A DNA stretch of 64,000 bases from contig NZ_WEGK01000007.1 in NCBI RefSeq assembly GCF_009604405.1, positions 1 to 64,000 on the forward strand, in the 5' to 3' direction. How positions within the stretch are numbered: position 1 is the stretch's first letter; each line of letters opens with the position of its first letter. The notes beneath the pieces are model-generated. The model worked only from the letters and a program-made list of their open reading frames with translations. It made no database searches and was not told the DNA's origin. The translations under genes were made by a program, and so were the position numbers. Of this stretch, positions 7,830 to 16,335 are shown piece after piece. Origin of the DNA: Nocardia macrotermitis. GTDB lineage: Bacteria; Actinomycetota; Actinomycetes; Mycobacteriales; Mycobacteriaceae.

Positions 7830-9041
7830 TCAGATCCGCTTGTTACGCCCGAGCTGCTCGTGCGCCGCGACGAAATGCCCCGCCGCGATCGCCGCAACGG
7901 TCGAAATATCCAGCGCCAGAGCGAAACCGGTGACGATCTCGGCCAGCCGACGCGCCTTCCCCGCCCCCGCGCAACCCAGCGCTTCCAGGAACGCCTGCTG
8001 CTGCGGCAGACCGGTACCGCCGCCGACCGTGGCGACGAGCAGACTCGGCAACGTCAACGTGATCAGCAGATCATCACCCTCGAACCGGCTGGAGATCATC
8101 GCGGTACCCGACTCGAAGACGCTCGCCGCATCCTGCCCGGTCGCTATGAAGATCGCCGCGAGCACGTTCGCCGCGTCGACATCGGGCCCGAGCGCACCGC
8201 TGTGCCAGGCGGCGTCGTCGAACACCTGGAGGGTGCGGTGCAGCATCTCGGGTGTCGTCTTCAAGACCCGCTCGATCGCGTCCCGGGTCAGCAGCGTCTC
8301 CGCGACGACCCGATAGCCGCGCCCGCCGATGGTGCTCAGGCTCGCGGCCTTCTTGTCGTTGGCCATATTGGCCTCGATGATGAACCACAGCACGTCCACC
8401 CCGGACAGTTCGCCGACGTGGTCCAGGATCCACTGGCAGGCGTTCCAGGTCGTCGCCGAGGTCATGTTCTGGCCGGTGGCGTCGGCGGTCTCATAGCAGA
8501 ACCGCACGTGCACATCGCGCCCGATCTGCACCGCCTCGACGTCGAGCAGCAACGCGTGCCGGGACGCCTCGCGCACCCGCGCGGCCAGCTGATCGAACTG
8601 CAACGGCACCCAGCGCGCGAAGCGGGCGGCCTGTTCGAGCGAGCCGAAGCCGAAGCCGGGCACGCGCGTCATCCGCTGCCGCAGCACCCGGGTCACCACC
8701 CCGCCCGAATCGGTCATGGCGCGCGCACCGCGGGCGGTCGAGGCGAGCACCGCGCCCTCCACCGTGGCCATCGGCGCGATGATCGGCCCCTGCGCGTGCT
8801 CACCGTCGAACAGCAGCGGCCCGGCCAGACCGACCGGCACCTCGATGGTGCCGACGTAGTTCTCGATGTTCCCGCGCACCGATTCCGCGGAAACCCCCGG
8901 TTCGCGCAACGCGTCGAGCGACGCGCCCGTCGCGGACCTGTACCACGTCAACCGTTGCGCGCGAGCCTGTTCCGAGTACTCCCCGAGCCCTGGCATCTTC
9001 TCGATGACGGGCGTTTCGTCGACCACCGGATTGATCGTCAT
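7830..9041 (-). CDS. hydroxymethylglutaryl-CoA reductase
   Basis: A 403-residue soluble HMG-CoA reductase, which makes mevalonate from HMG-CoA with NAD(P)H. Catalytic features are readable. Glu95 is in MATVEGAVLAS, the cofactor motif is DATGQN (187-192, DAMGMN in typical enzymes), and the catalytic lysine is in NDKKAAS (229-234). Asp304 is in the GQDAAS motif and a C-terminal histidine lies in GHFVAAHEQLGRN. The ATG at 9041 follows GGAGAG; an upstream in-frame ATG at 9140 would add 33 unrelated residues. There are no other mevalonate genes nearby, which is unusual because most actinobacteria make isoprenoids by the MEP route. The 253 bases up to 9294 hold only its promoter region. Confidence 0.9.
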   Translation of the reverse strand: MTINPVVDETPVIEKMPGLGEYSEQARAQRLTWYRSATGASLDALREPGVSAESVRGNIENYVGTIEVPVGLAGPLLFDGEHAQGPIIAPMATVEGAVLASTARGARAMTDSGGVVTRVLRQRMTRVPGFGFGSLEQAARFARWVPLQFDQLAARVREASRHALLLDVEAVQIGRDVHVRFCYETADATGQNMTSATTWNACQWILDHVGELSGVDVLWFIIEANMANDKKAASLSTIGGRGYRVVAETLLTRDAIERVLKTTPEMLHRTLQVFDDAAWHSGALGPDVDAANVLAAIFIATGQDAASVFESGTAMISSRFEGDDLLITLTLPSLLVATVGGGTGLPQQQAFLEALGCAGAGKARRLAEIVTGFALALDISTVAAIAAGHFVAAHEQLGRNKRI

Positions 9042-9294
9042 CACAACTCTCCACTCGGATCGTTGCCCCGTGAGGCAGGTACTGGGAGCGGCTCCCGCAC
9101 GGAGCGTATCCGCCCGATCCGTATAGCGCATTGTGAGCAATTATCCAGCGCCGCAGCGTAATTCGCCCATCACAAGTATCTAACGAGTAGGAAATCTTGC
9201 GCGGCGCGAGGGCGTAGCCATCGTGAACAGTAGGTCTTGCGGTGGCCTCCGAACCGACCCCCGAGCGCCTTCCGAAACCTCGTCGCGCGTCCCC

Positions 9295-9783
9295 CTATTC
9301 ACTTTCGCGCGCGGCGGCAACCATCTCGTCGACGCAGACGACGATCGCCAGCGCCAACGGCACATCAGGGTGATAGATCTCGACACCGTAGCTGTCACGA
9401 ATGCGGAACCACTTGCGCGAAGTTTCCGCGACGATGCCGCCCGGCCCCTCGAGCGTGTAGTTCTTCTCGATCAGATCCCCGCGCGCGGTCCACTGCTCAC
9501 CGTTGGCCAGCGCGATGGTGAAACTGTGCCGCAACGGACTGAACAGCTTCTTGCGCACGGTCGCCGCATGCCCGCCACCGACACTCACCACCATGGCATT
9601 ACGCAGCGCGAACACCTTCCTGCGCCCCACCGCGTACACCTCCCCCTGCGGCCCTCGCAACTCGAAGGTCCGCCGGAACGACAGCGCCTTCCCGTCGACC
9701 AGAAACGCCTTGTTCCCCGAGTCGTCGGTGACCCAGTAGTCCTGCCCGAACCCCAGCACCCGCTGCCGCATCACATATCGCAC
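9295..9783 (-). CDS. LURP-one/YxjI-family protein (Tubby-like fold)
   Basis: The protein, about 162 residues, is built of short strands typical of LURP-one-related (Tubby C-terminal-like) proteins. It opens RYVMRQRVLGFGQDYWVTDD, then GNKAFLVDGKALSFRRTFELRG and, later, the RKVFALRNAMVV strand pair. The biochemical role of this family in bacteria is unknown. The GTG at 9783 gives the family N-terminus but leaves only 2 bases after the CTGGAG ribosome-binding site. A GTG at 9774 or ATG at 9771 would fit the spacing better, so the start is uncertain. Confidence 0.7.
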   Translation of the reverse strand: MRYVMRQRVLGFGQDYWVTDDSGNKAFLVDGKALSFRRTFELRGPQGEVYAVGRRKVFALRNAMVVSVGGGHAATVRKKLFSPLRHSFTIALANGEQWTARGDLIEKNYTLEGPGGIVAETSRKWFRIRDSYGVEIYHPDVPLALAIVVCVDEMVAAARESE

Positions 9784-9904
9784 AACTCCAGTCTGCCCGA
9801 ATCCCCCACGCGCGAACCTCGAAAGGCACAGCGGCAGCCGCGAAACGGAGGCCGGGACCCTGCTGACGCATTCGCGCCGACAACCCGCCGGTAGGTTGAC
9901 GAGC

Positions 9905-10420
9905 ATGATGATCAAACTGGGTGAGCACGCGCCGCGGATCGACGAGACCGCGTGGGTCGCGCCGAACGCCACGGTGATCGGGCGGGTGACGCTGGGCTCC
10001 GAGGTCGGGATCTGGTACTCGGCGGTGCTGCGCGGCGATCTCGAGGACATCGGTGTCGGCGCGCGCACCAACATCCAGGACGGCTGTGTGCTGCACGCGG
10101 ATCCGGGCTTCCCACTCACGGTGGGTGCGGGGGTTTCGGTGGGGCACAACGCGATCCTGCACGGCTGCACGGTCGGCGACGACGTCCTGGTCGGCATGGG
10201 CGCGACCGTGCTGAACGGCGCGGTGATCGGCGCGGGCAGCCTGATCGCGGCCAACGCGCTGATTCCGGAGGGCGCGCAGATCCCGCCCGGTTCCCTGGTG
10301 GCCGGGGTGCCGGGCAAGGTGCGGCGCGAACTCGGCGAGGCGGAGCTCGAGCGCATTCGCCTGAACGCCACTGTGTACCTGCACAATCTGGCCGTGCACC
10401 GGGACGCCACCGAGGTGTGA
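9905..10420 (+). CDS. gamma-carbonic-anhydrase-like hexapeptide protein
   Basis: A 171-residue left-handed beta-helix protein with hexapeptide repeats, for example VGARTNIQDGCVLHAD, VGHNAILHGCTVGDDVLVGM and GAVIGAGSLIAANALI. The three histidines that bind the metal in gamma-carbonic anhydrases are at the expected places (VLHAD, VGHN, ILHG). Members of the YrdA/PaaY group share this pattern and may be carbonic anhydrases or acyl-CoA thioesterase-like. The ATG at 9905 has GGTAGG 9 bases upstream. It appears to be a single-gene unit. Confidence 0.85.
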   Translation: MMIKLGEHAPRIDETAWVAPNATVIGRVTLGSEVGIWYSAVLRGDLEDIGVGARTNIQDGCVLHADPGFPLTVGAGVSVGHNAILHGCTVGDDVLVGMGATVLNGAVIGAGSLIAANALIPEGAQIPPGSLVAGVPGKVRRELGEAELERIRLNATVYLHNLAVHRDATEV

Positions 10421-10571
10421 CTCGTCACACAGGGTCCGAATCGGGGTTGCCGGGACTTGCTAGCATCGTGGCAGCGCGCCCGATGTCCGGGTGGTGTGGC
10501 CGAGACGGATGGCCGCACAAGGGATATCGCCTGGCAGCGGGTGTGCGAGCGTTGGGCAAGGAGGTTTCACG

Positions 10572-10751
10572 GTGGCGTGCGAGCAGTCCGGTATGCACCG
10601 ATCCAACGGGCGAATCAGTGTGGCCGATATCGCGGCCCAGCCGGGGGGTATCGAGGCGTTACAGCGCCGGGTCCACGAATTACGTTCCAGCGGAATCGAC
10701 TTCGCCGCGAACGCGATCGAACAGGAGATGGACGCCCTGGATCTGCGGTAA
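10572..10751 (+). CDS. small hypothetical protein, 59 aa
   Basis: A short ORF with an excellent ribosome-binding site (AAGGAGG at 10558-10564, 7 bases before a GTG). The product (ISVADIAAQPGGIEALQRRV, later SSGIDFAANAIEQEMDALD) looks like two amphipathic helices and is acidic at the C-terminus. I do not recognise the family. It lies between the hexapeptide protein and a TetR gene and could be an orphan regulatory peptide. Confidence 0.55.
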   Translation: MACEQSGMHRSNGRISVADIAAQPGGIEALQRRVHELRSSGIDFAANAIEQEMDALDLR

Positions 10752-10834
10752 TAGCTGTTAACCGTTGCGGCGATGACACAATGAGAAAAGTCCCCCCGCA
10801 ACGACGCGGTATCCGCCGACTATCTGGAGGCTCG

Positions 10835-11455
10835 ATGCCCACTGTTCACTCGATCCTGGCCCGCATTCTGGAAAAGCCCCGGGCCGATGGTGAGCACCTG
10901 CTCGAAAGCGCGCTGTCGGCATTCATGGACTTCGGAATCAAGCGCACCAGCATGGGCGAGGTCGCGCGCCGGGCCGGGATCAGCCCGGCCACGCTGTACC
11001 GCCGATACGAGTCGAAGAACGATCTGGTGCAGGCCGTGGGGGTGCGGGAGGCGCAGCGGCTCGTCGCCGATATCGAGGAGCGCGTCCAGGCCATCACCGA
11101 CGGTGAGGATCAGCTGGCGGAGATCTTCGTCGCCTTCATCACCGCGCTGGCCCACAACGAACTGCTGCAACGCCTGCTGCGCACCGAACCGGATCTGGTC
11201 CTGCCGCGGCTGACCACCCAGGGCGGGCCGATACTCGCGGTCGGGCGCGCCTACCTGGCCGACAAGCTGCGCATCCTGCACCAGGACGACACCGACCGGG
11301 ATTTCGACGCCGACCTGGTCGCGGAGATCATGGTGCGCCTGGCGCAGTCCCTGGCGCTGACCCCCGACGGGATGATCCCGCTGGGCGACGAGGCCGCCGC
11401 GCGCGAGTTCGCCCGCCGCACCCTGCTACCCATGATGGGCGGACATCACCGCTGA
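10835..11455 (+). CDS. TetR-family transcriptional regulator
   Basis: A 206-residue TetR-type regulator. The helix-turn-helix at residues 28-65 reads FGIKRTSMGEVARRAGISPA then TLYRRYESKNDLVQAV, the family signature. The C-terminal two thirds are all-helical and would form the ligand-binding dimer domain. The ATG at 10835 is preceded by GGAGG. Its 3' end overlaps the stop of the convergent methyltransferase gene by 10 bases. The target genes are not evident. Confidence 0.9.
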   Translation: MPTVHSILARILEKPRADGEHLLESALSAFMDFGIKRTSMGEVARRAGISPATLYRRYESKNDLVQAVGVREAQRLVADIEERVQAITDGEDQLAEIFVAFITALAHNELLQRLLRTEPDLVLPRLTTQGGPILAVGRAYLADKLRILHQDDTDRDFDADLVAEIMVRLAQSLALTPDGMIPLGDEAAAREFARRTLLPMMGGHHR

Positions 11456-13296
11456 TCGAGTCCGAACGCGGCCTCGACCCATTCGTCCAATGCCCGCGGA
11501 TCCGGTACCGAATCGTGCTCCAGCGCGGCCCGGACGCCGTGCACGAGTGCGACCGCCGCCGGGGTGGACGGGTCCGGAACCGGAAGGCGCGCAACGTATT
11601 GCGTGATCCATCGGCGTCGGGCGGCGTAGAGCCGGTTACCGCACACCGCGTCGTAGAAGCGCAGCCCCAGCGTCGAATTCGCCACGCCCATCAGTAGATA
11701 CGCGAGAGTGTCGCTGCCGATGTCCGGTACCGAGATCCAGTAGCAGTCGCCGTTGACGATCGCGCCGCTGCGATCGAGCGCGAAACGCGGTGCGACGCTG
11801 ATATCGGGGAAGACGAGTTTGGGATGCCGCCACAGGTGCGGACGTTGCGGCACCCAGATCTCGAACCATTCCCGGCCGCTCGCGGTGAGATAGTCGCGCG
11901 CGGCCAGCACGTCCTTGTGTTCCGCCAGATAGGATGCCGCACAAGGAAATTCGGTCAGATCCACCGGTATGCGGCGAGAGCAGCTGACATCGTACGGGTA
12001 GAGCACCTGTCTGGGTCTTTCCCGGGAGATCCGCCACGGCACCACATCGTGATGGGTGATCAGATCGAACAGCAACTCCGGTTCCGGCGGCGAGGTATGT
12101 CGTTCCCACTCGTCGGAGATGAACACCCGATCCGCAGTCGTCTTGATCCCCACCCGAATTCGTGCCACCTCCCCGAAGGTTCGCCACGTCCCGCCCCGCA
12201 CCCGCCGCAGCCACTCGTCCACCCCCGGTCGCGACATCCGCCACGGTGTGGAGTCATCCACCGCCGTATGCGTGGCATACAACGAATCATCCAGCGGCAC
12301 ACCGATATCCGCATCACCCTGGCCCGCCACGGCGATTTCCTGTCGATGCTCGGCCTCCGTTTCCGCTGCGGCAGGATCCGGCAATGCGACCGGTCCCACC
12401 GGCCCGATCACACGACTCGATTCCTGTTGCTGTGCAGCAGAACCCGGATCCAGTATGCCCGCCTCGATCGCGATGTGGCGGCCGTCGTGCCGCAGCGTAC
12501 ATTCCCGAGCAGTCGCCAGAGCGGTGAAAAGATCTATGGCACTGGCAGATTCATCGTCGGGGATCTCGTAGGCCGAGACGTAGCGGCAGGGAGTCGCGAT
12601 CGGGCCGCGCACCGCGACGGTGACGGCCGGAAGTACCGCGGCCTCGAAGAGTTTGGTGTCGCCCAGGTCGTAGAGTTCCACCGGAGTCAGTTCCGCGCGC
12701 AACAGTGCGCGCAGATTCGCGCCCGCCTTCGTGGTGAGAAATCGATTGGCGCACAACAACCCCAGGACTCCCCCGGGCCGAAGTAATCGCGGCACGCTGG
12801 CCACGAACGGATGGGTCAGATCAATACGCCCACGCAGCCCGAACCGCACACTCAACAGCCGAGCGGTCGCCCCGCCGAGCTGCTGGGTCCGCACATAGGG
12901 CGGATTGGTGATCACCGCGTCGAAGCTGCCGTCCGCTAATTCCTCAGCGGCACAGAGGAAATCGCCCACCTGCCAGCTCACCGGCAGCCCGGCCGCCCGC
13001 TCCCGCGCCAACGCGACCGCCGCCACATCCAGATCGAACCCGGTGAGCTGCACCGGAATCCCCGGAAACCGTCGCACCGCGGCGCGATACACCGCCAGCA
13101 ACAATTCCCCGTCCCCACACGCCGGATCCAGAATCCGCAATCCCCCCTGCGGCACAACATGTTCCAGCAACCGCTCGGCCAGGAACTCCGCCAACCGCAC
13201 CGGCGTGTAATGCCGCCCGTGCCGCTTGCGCACCCCTGCCCCGGCGGACGCCCGCGCCCGCCGGTCCGCCCCTACCCGCCCACCCCGGCCGTCCAT
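11446..13296 (-). CDS. Eco57I-type adenine-specific DNA methyltransferase
   Basis: The protein, about 616 residues, has the gamma-class N6-adenine methyltransferase order. A HYTPVRLAEFLAERLL entry motif is followed by SAM-binding motif I LDPACGDGELLLAVY (about residues 48-62) and catalytic motif IV NPPY (about 124-127). A long C-terminal part would be the target-recognition region (WRTFGEVARIRVGIKTTADR, and LVFPDISVAPRFALDRSGAI, typical of Eco57I/TaqI-like enzymes). No nuclease domain is seen in the protein and no restriction gene is adjacent, so it is an orphan methylase or one half of a lost system. The ATG at 13296 is a best guess; the reading frame continues upstream as low-quality sequence. 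Confidence 0.8.
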   Translation of the reverse strand: MDGRGGRVGADRRARASAGAGVRKRHGRHYTPVRLAEFLAERLLEHVVPQGGLRILDPACGDGELLLAVYRAAVRRFPGIPVQLTGFDLDVAAVALARERAAGLPVSWQVGDFLCAAEELADGSFDAVITNPPYVRTQQLGGATARLLSVRFGLRGRIDLTHPFVASVPRLLRPGGVLGLLCANRFLTTKAGANLRALLRAELTPVELYDLGDTKLFEAAVLPAVTVAVRGPIATPCRYVSAYEIPDDESASAIDLFTALATARECTLRHDGRHIAIEAGILDPGSAAQQQESSRVIGPVGPVALPDPAAAETEAEHRQEIAVAGQGDADIGVPLDDSLYATHTAVDDSTPWRMSRPGVDEWLRRVRGGTWRTFGEVARIRVGIKTTADRVFISDEWERHTSPPEPELLFDLITHHDVVPWRISRERPRQVLYPYDVSCSRRIPVDLTEFPCAASYLAEHKDVLAARDYLTASGREWFEIWVPQRPHLWRHPKLVFPDISVAPRFALDRSGAIVNGDCYWISVPDIGSDTLAYLLMGVANSTLGLRFYDAVCGNRLYAARRRWITQYVARLPVPDPSTPAAVALVHGVRAALEHDSVPDPRALDEWVEAAFGLDQR

Positions 13297-13542
13297 ACCG
13301 GCCAATTCTGCCCGGACCGACGGGTAAATGTGAGGTGACGAGCGGATTGACCAGAACAAAATCACCACCGCCCACCGAGCGCGTTCTCCCGGCCGTCCGA
13401 CAACGAAATCCCCGCATACATCGCCCGGCCGCGACGACGTTCCGACACAGCGACCTCCGACACGAAGCTGTGCCGGTACAACAAGACACGAACCCGACTC
13501 ACACAGGTCGCGCAACCCGAACACACCCAGCTCCCAAACGAC

Positions 13543-13578
13543 AGTGGGCTCGCAGGGACATCTCCCTGCGAGCCCACT
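13543..13578. terminator. perfect 16-bp-stem hairpin
   Basis: The arms AGTGGGCTCGCAGGGA (13543-13558) and its exact complement (13563-13578) flank a 4-base CATC loop. On the minus strand it lies downstream of the porin genes and upstream of the methyltransferase, so it probably ends porin transcription. A short TCGTTT follows in that direction instead of a long U tract. Confidence 0.7.
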
Positions 13579-13677
13579 CACCGGCGCTCACTCATCACCG
13601 GCACACAGACCGCGACGTCGTCAACCCGGTGATCGACGCCCGGCCGACTCGGTTACCCGCGCAACACGGCCACCCTG

Positions 13678-13796
13678 CTAACTCGGCCACCCGACCAACT
13701 CAGCCATCCTGCCAACTCAGGCGCCCGACCAACTCAGCCTTCCGACCAACTCGGCCACCAACCTCGGGTACCGAACCGACCAGCCACCCGACCAGC
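13678..13796. repeat. degenerate 17-bp tandem repeat
   Basis: Imperfect copies of CAACTCAGCCATCCGAC follow one another with a 17-base period; the clearest are at 13696-13712, 13713-13729 and 13730-13746. More divergent copies run to the stop codon of the porin gene. 17 is not a multiple of three and no good ORF exists, so it is non-coding. Apart from this array and the hairpin at 13543, the 500-base gap 13297-13796 shows nothing. Confidence 0.6.
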
Positions 13797-14648
13797 TCAG
13801 CCGAGGCTGAAAGGCTTGCCCCACAACGTCTCCGTGGAATCCATGACGTTGTCGTGCAGCACGACCGTGGTGTACGCGCGGGCCTCGGCGTATCCGGCGC
13901 AACCGTCCAGCGAGATGGTGTGGTCGACGTACTGGGTCGTCCCGGAGGTCCCGGTGAAGTTGTAGACCTGGATCACCTTGCTGGCGACCTTGCCGGGCTT
14001 GAGCTTGATCGACATCGAGGGGTCGGCGTACGGGGTGACGCCCGAGCTGGTGATGCCGACGCCGCTGTCGCCGGGCGAGATCGACAGGCCGTCGCCACCG
14101 CCGCCTCCGCCGCCACCCCCACCGTTGCCGCCGCCACCTCCGCCACCGCCGGAGCTGTCACCGCCCTGCGAAGCGCCACCGCCGCCGTCCTGCTCCCCGC
14201 CCGCGTTGCCGGACTGGGAGTTGGTCTGATCAGCGGTGTTACCACTGCCGTTGGCGTGCACCGCGCTGCCCAGGTCGATCTGGCAGCCCACCAGATAACC
14301 GGTCTCGATCCGCCCGCCGGTGACCTTCACCCCGCCGGGCGCGGTGACCTGCACAGCGGCGACGGCCGAAACCATCGCGTTGCGGGACAGCGGGCTCGCG
14401 GCCATCGATCCGGAGATCGTGGCACTCTCGCCGGTGCGGTCGACGTGCACGGTCACACCGTCGTGCGTGGTGTAGGAGGCGTGCCCGTCGGGCAGCGGCA
14501 GATGCGTATCCGCCGCGGCCTGCCCGCCGACGCCGAGCACGAGCGGCACGCACACACCCGCCACGACCGCGCTGCCCAGCACACCGCGCACCGCGCGTCC
14601 GCCGGATGTCGTTGCGGCACTGGCATTCATCGAAGTTTTCGTCCTCAT
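13797..14648 (-). CDS. MspA-family porin with glycine-rich insert
   Basis: This 283-residue protein starts with a signal peptide (about residues 1-40, hydrophobic VVAGVCVPLVLGV, cleavage near AAA-DTHLPLP). An MspA core follows (THDGVTVHVDRTGE..., GRIETGYLVGCQIDLG, and the C-terminal DGCAGYAEARAYTTVV). MspA proteins form octameric outer-membrane channels in mycolata. A stretch of about 55 residues between the two halves of the barrel is almost entirely Gly, Ser and Asn, including runs of 8-10 glycines. It sits where MspA has its hairpin loops. The upstream porin's stop overlaps an in-frame ATG at 14657 (ATGA); the ATG at 14648 was chosen, with 14630 also possible. The pair is probably one transcription unit. 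Confidence 0.85.
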   Translation of the reverse strand: MRTKTSMNASAATTSGGRAVRGVLGSAVVAGVCVPLVLGVGGQAAADTHLPLPDGHASYTTHDGVTVHVDRTGESATISGSMAASPLSRNAMVSAVAAVQVTAPGGVKVTGGRIETGYLVGCQIDLGSAVHANGSGNTADQTNSQSGNAGGEQDGGGGASQGGDSSGGGGGGGGNGGGGGGGGGGDGLSISPGDSGVGITSSGVTPYADPSMSIKLKPGKVASKVIQVYNFTGTSGTTQYVDHTISLDGCAGYAEARAYTTVVLHDNVMDSTETLWGKPFSLG

Positions 14649-14653
14649 CGCCC

Positions 14654-15259
14654 TCATCCGATGCTGAACGGGTTGCCGTACAGGGTGACCTCGGCGGTGC
14701 CGCGATCGTTGGTCACGGTCAACGTGCTGAACGACCGCGCCTGCGCGTATCCCGCGCAACCGTCGACCTGCACGCCGCGATCGTGGTACTCGATTCCGAT
14801 CGCACCGGCCTTGGGATCCATCTTCTTGGTCCCGAATTTCACCTGCGCCACACCGCCCGGCACCAGGCTGATCCCGGGCGAGACCTCGGGCCATGCCGAA
14901 TCGGGTTCGATATAGACGTCGCCGCCGAGCGAGAGCCCGCCGGACAGATCCACCTGGCAGCCGATCAGATAGCCGGTGACCAGTGTGCCGCCGGTGACGC
15001 CGGGCGCGGTCGCGTAGACCGTGCCGGACATGGTGGCGGTCCGGGACAGGCCGTTGTAGGCCAGGGACGGGGAGATCACCGCTTTCTCACCGGTCCGGCT
15101 GAAGTCCACCGCGACACCGGTCGCGGTCGTGAAATGCTGCCGTCCGTTGGGTAGCGGTACAACCGTATCTGCTTGCGCCACACCACATCCGAGCATCAGA
15201 ACGGCGAGCCCCGCCCCACCGCGTATGAGCCAGCGACCGGCTCCTGAAACCACTCTCAT
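14654..15259 (-). CDS. MspA-family porin
   Basis: A 201-residue porin with a signal peptide (WLIRGGAGLAVLMLGCGVAQA, cleavage before DTVVPLP) and the MspA pattern. The N-terminal LPNGRQHFTTATGVAVDFSR is followed by GTLVTGYLIGCQVDLSGGLS and the C-terminal DGCAGYAQARSFSTLTV. Length is normal for MspA (about 200-215). It would form a hydrophilic channel through the mycolate outer membrane for small solutes. It is the first gene of a two-porin unit; the second copy differs by the glycine-rich insert. Confidence 0.9.
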   Translation of the reverse strand: MRVVSGAGRWLIRGGAGLAVLMLGCGVAQADTVVPLPNGRQHFTTATGVAVDFSRTGEKAVISPSLAYNGLSRTATMSGTVYATAPGVTGGTLVTGYLIGCQVDLSGGLSLGGDVYIEPDSAWPEVSPGISLVPGGVAQVKFGTKKMDPKAGAIGIEYHDRGVQVDGCAGYAQARSFSTLTVTNDRGTAEVTLYGNPFSIG

Positions 15260-15462
15260 ATTTCCTTCATCGTTCGTTTCCGGGCAAGCGCAGCCAACGG
15301 TTGTTGATCTAGGTAAGAGTTCGCTGTGAGCCCACCGGGAATCTGCCGGGAATCGCGGGGCGGCAGCGCATCCGGGCCCGGGGTTCCACGGACAGTACTC
15401 CGGCATACCGAAGGGTCCGAATCCCGATGTATCGGACAGTTCGGATCGGCGGATCGGCCTGA

Positions 15463-16257
15463 TCAGTCGGAGACGAAGACCCGCACCGCCGACACCAGTC
15501 CCCCGCGTGCCACCACGATTTCGGCGATCCCGTGCCCGGCGGTCGTCTCCACCGACGCGGTCACATAACGTCCCGCCGCGATCGTCTTGCCGACCCCGGT
15601 CCCAGCGGCCTGCGAGACGAAGGCCGCGGGATCCACCGCGATTCCGGCGGGCCACTCCAGCACCGCGCCCGGTGCGAGCGCCGCCCGCACCCGCTCGACC
15701 TCCCCGCGCGCGGCATCCTCGAGCAGTCCGATCGCGGCCCGCTTACCCGCCGCACCGACCCGCACGAATCCACGCGCGAAACCCAGCGCACCACCGATGC
15801 CCTGATTGCCGAGCAGCTGCGGTGTCAGCCGCAGCCCCGCCGCCAGGCCCCGCACCCCGGCGGACAGCAGCTGCACGATCATCACCGGCAGCTCCCAATG
15901 TGCGTGCAGCGCACCGATTCTCAGCTCATCGCCCACTCGCTCGAGGTCGTAGCGCAGATGCATGGGCACCCGCAGGGTGACGCCGGTGGACATGGTCGTC
16001 TCGATCACCAGATCCCGGAACACCGTCGTCCCGCACACCACGTCGTGCTCCACCCGGAAGGCGATGCCGTTGGGCGCGATGAACGTGTCGTAGAAGCGCT
16101 CGATCGCCGCGTGCCCGATGTGCGGGCGCGAGCCGACCGGATCCTCGACCTGGGCTCCGGAGGTGAACAAACCGACCCAGGCCGCACGGTCGTGCGCGGC
16201 GACCGCGCGCGGTGAAGCTTCGACGGCGGCCAGCAGTTCCGATCCCGTTGCGGACAT
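15463..16257 (-). CDS. SnoaL/ketosteroid-isomerase-like protein
   Basis: The 264-residue protein has an NTF2-like first half (SELLAAVEASPRAVAAHDRA, a GLFTSGAQVEDPVGSRPHIG segment, IERFYDTFIAPNGIAF), typical of ketosteroid isomerase-type enzymes. A Gly/Ala/Arg-rich helical linker of about 45 residues follows. The second half (ARGEVERVRAALAPGAVLEW to VFVSD) may be another, shorter NTF2-like unit. The ATG at 16257 follows AAGGGAAAAG. The substrate is unknown; related genes are often near steroid or lipid metabolism, which is not the case here. Confidence 0.7.
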   Translation of the reverse strand: MSATGSELLAAVEASPRAVAAHDRAAWVGLFTSGAQVEDPVGSRPHIGHAAIERFYDTFIAPNGIAFRVEHDVVCGTTVFRDLVIETTMSTGVTLRVPMHLRYDLERVGDELRIGALHAHWELPVMIVQLLSAGVRGLAAGLRLTPQLLGNQGIGGALGFARGFVRVGAAGKRAAIGLLEDAARGEVERVRAALAPGAVLEWPAGIAVDPAAFVSQAAGTGVGKTIAAGRYVTASVETTAGHGIAEIVVARGGLVSAVRVFVSD

Positions 16258-16335
16258 CTTTTCCCTTCGCGACGTGGGGCGATGACCCCGCACCCAACCT
16301 ATAACGTGTTCTACTTCATGTCACGAGGCGGGAAA

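Noticed and set aside
10425..10570. Possible structured RNA or tRNA-like sequence before the 59-aa ORF
   Set aside because: The GTGTGGCCGAGACGGATGGC segment recalls a tRNA-Ser/Leu arm, but no acceptor stem or anticodon arm could be drawn.
11446..13581. CRISPR, BREX or complete restriction-modification system around the methyltransferase
   Set aside because: No repeat-spacer array, nuclease, helicase or PglZ-like gene is adjacent; only the lone methyltransferase is present.
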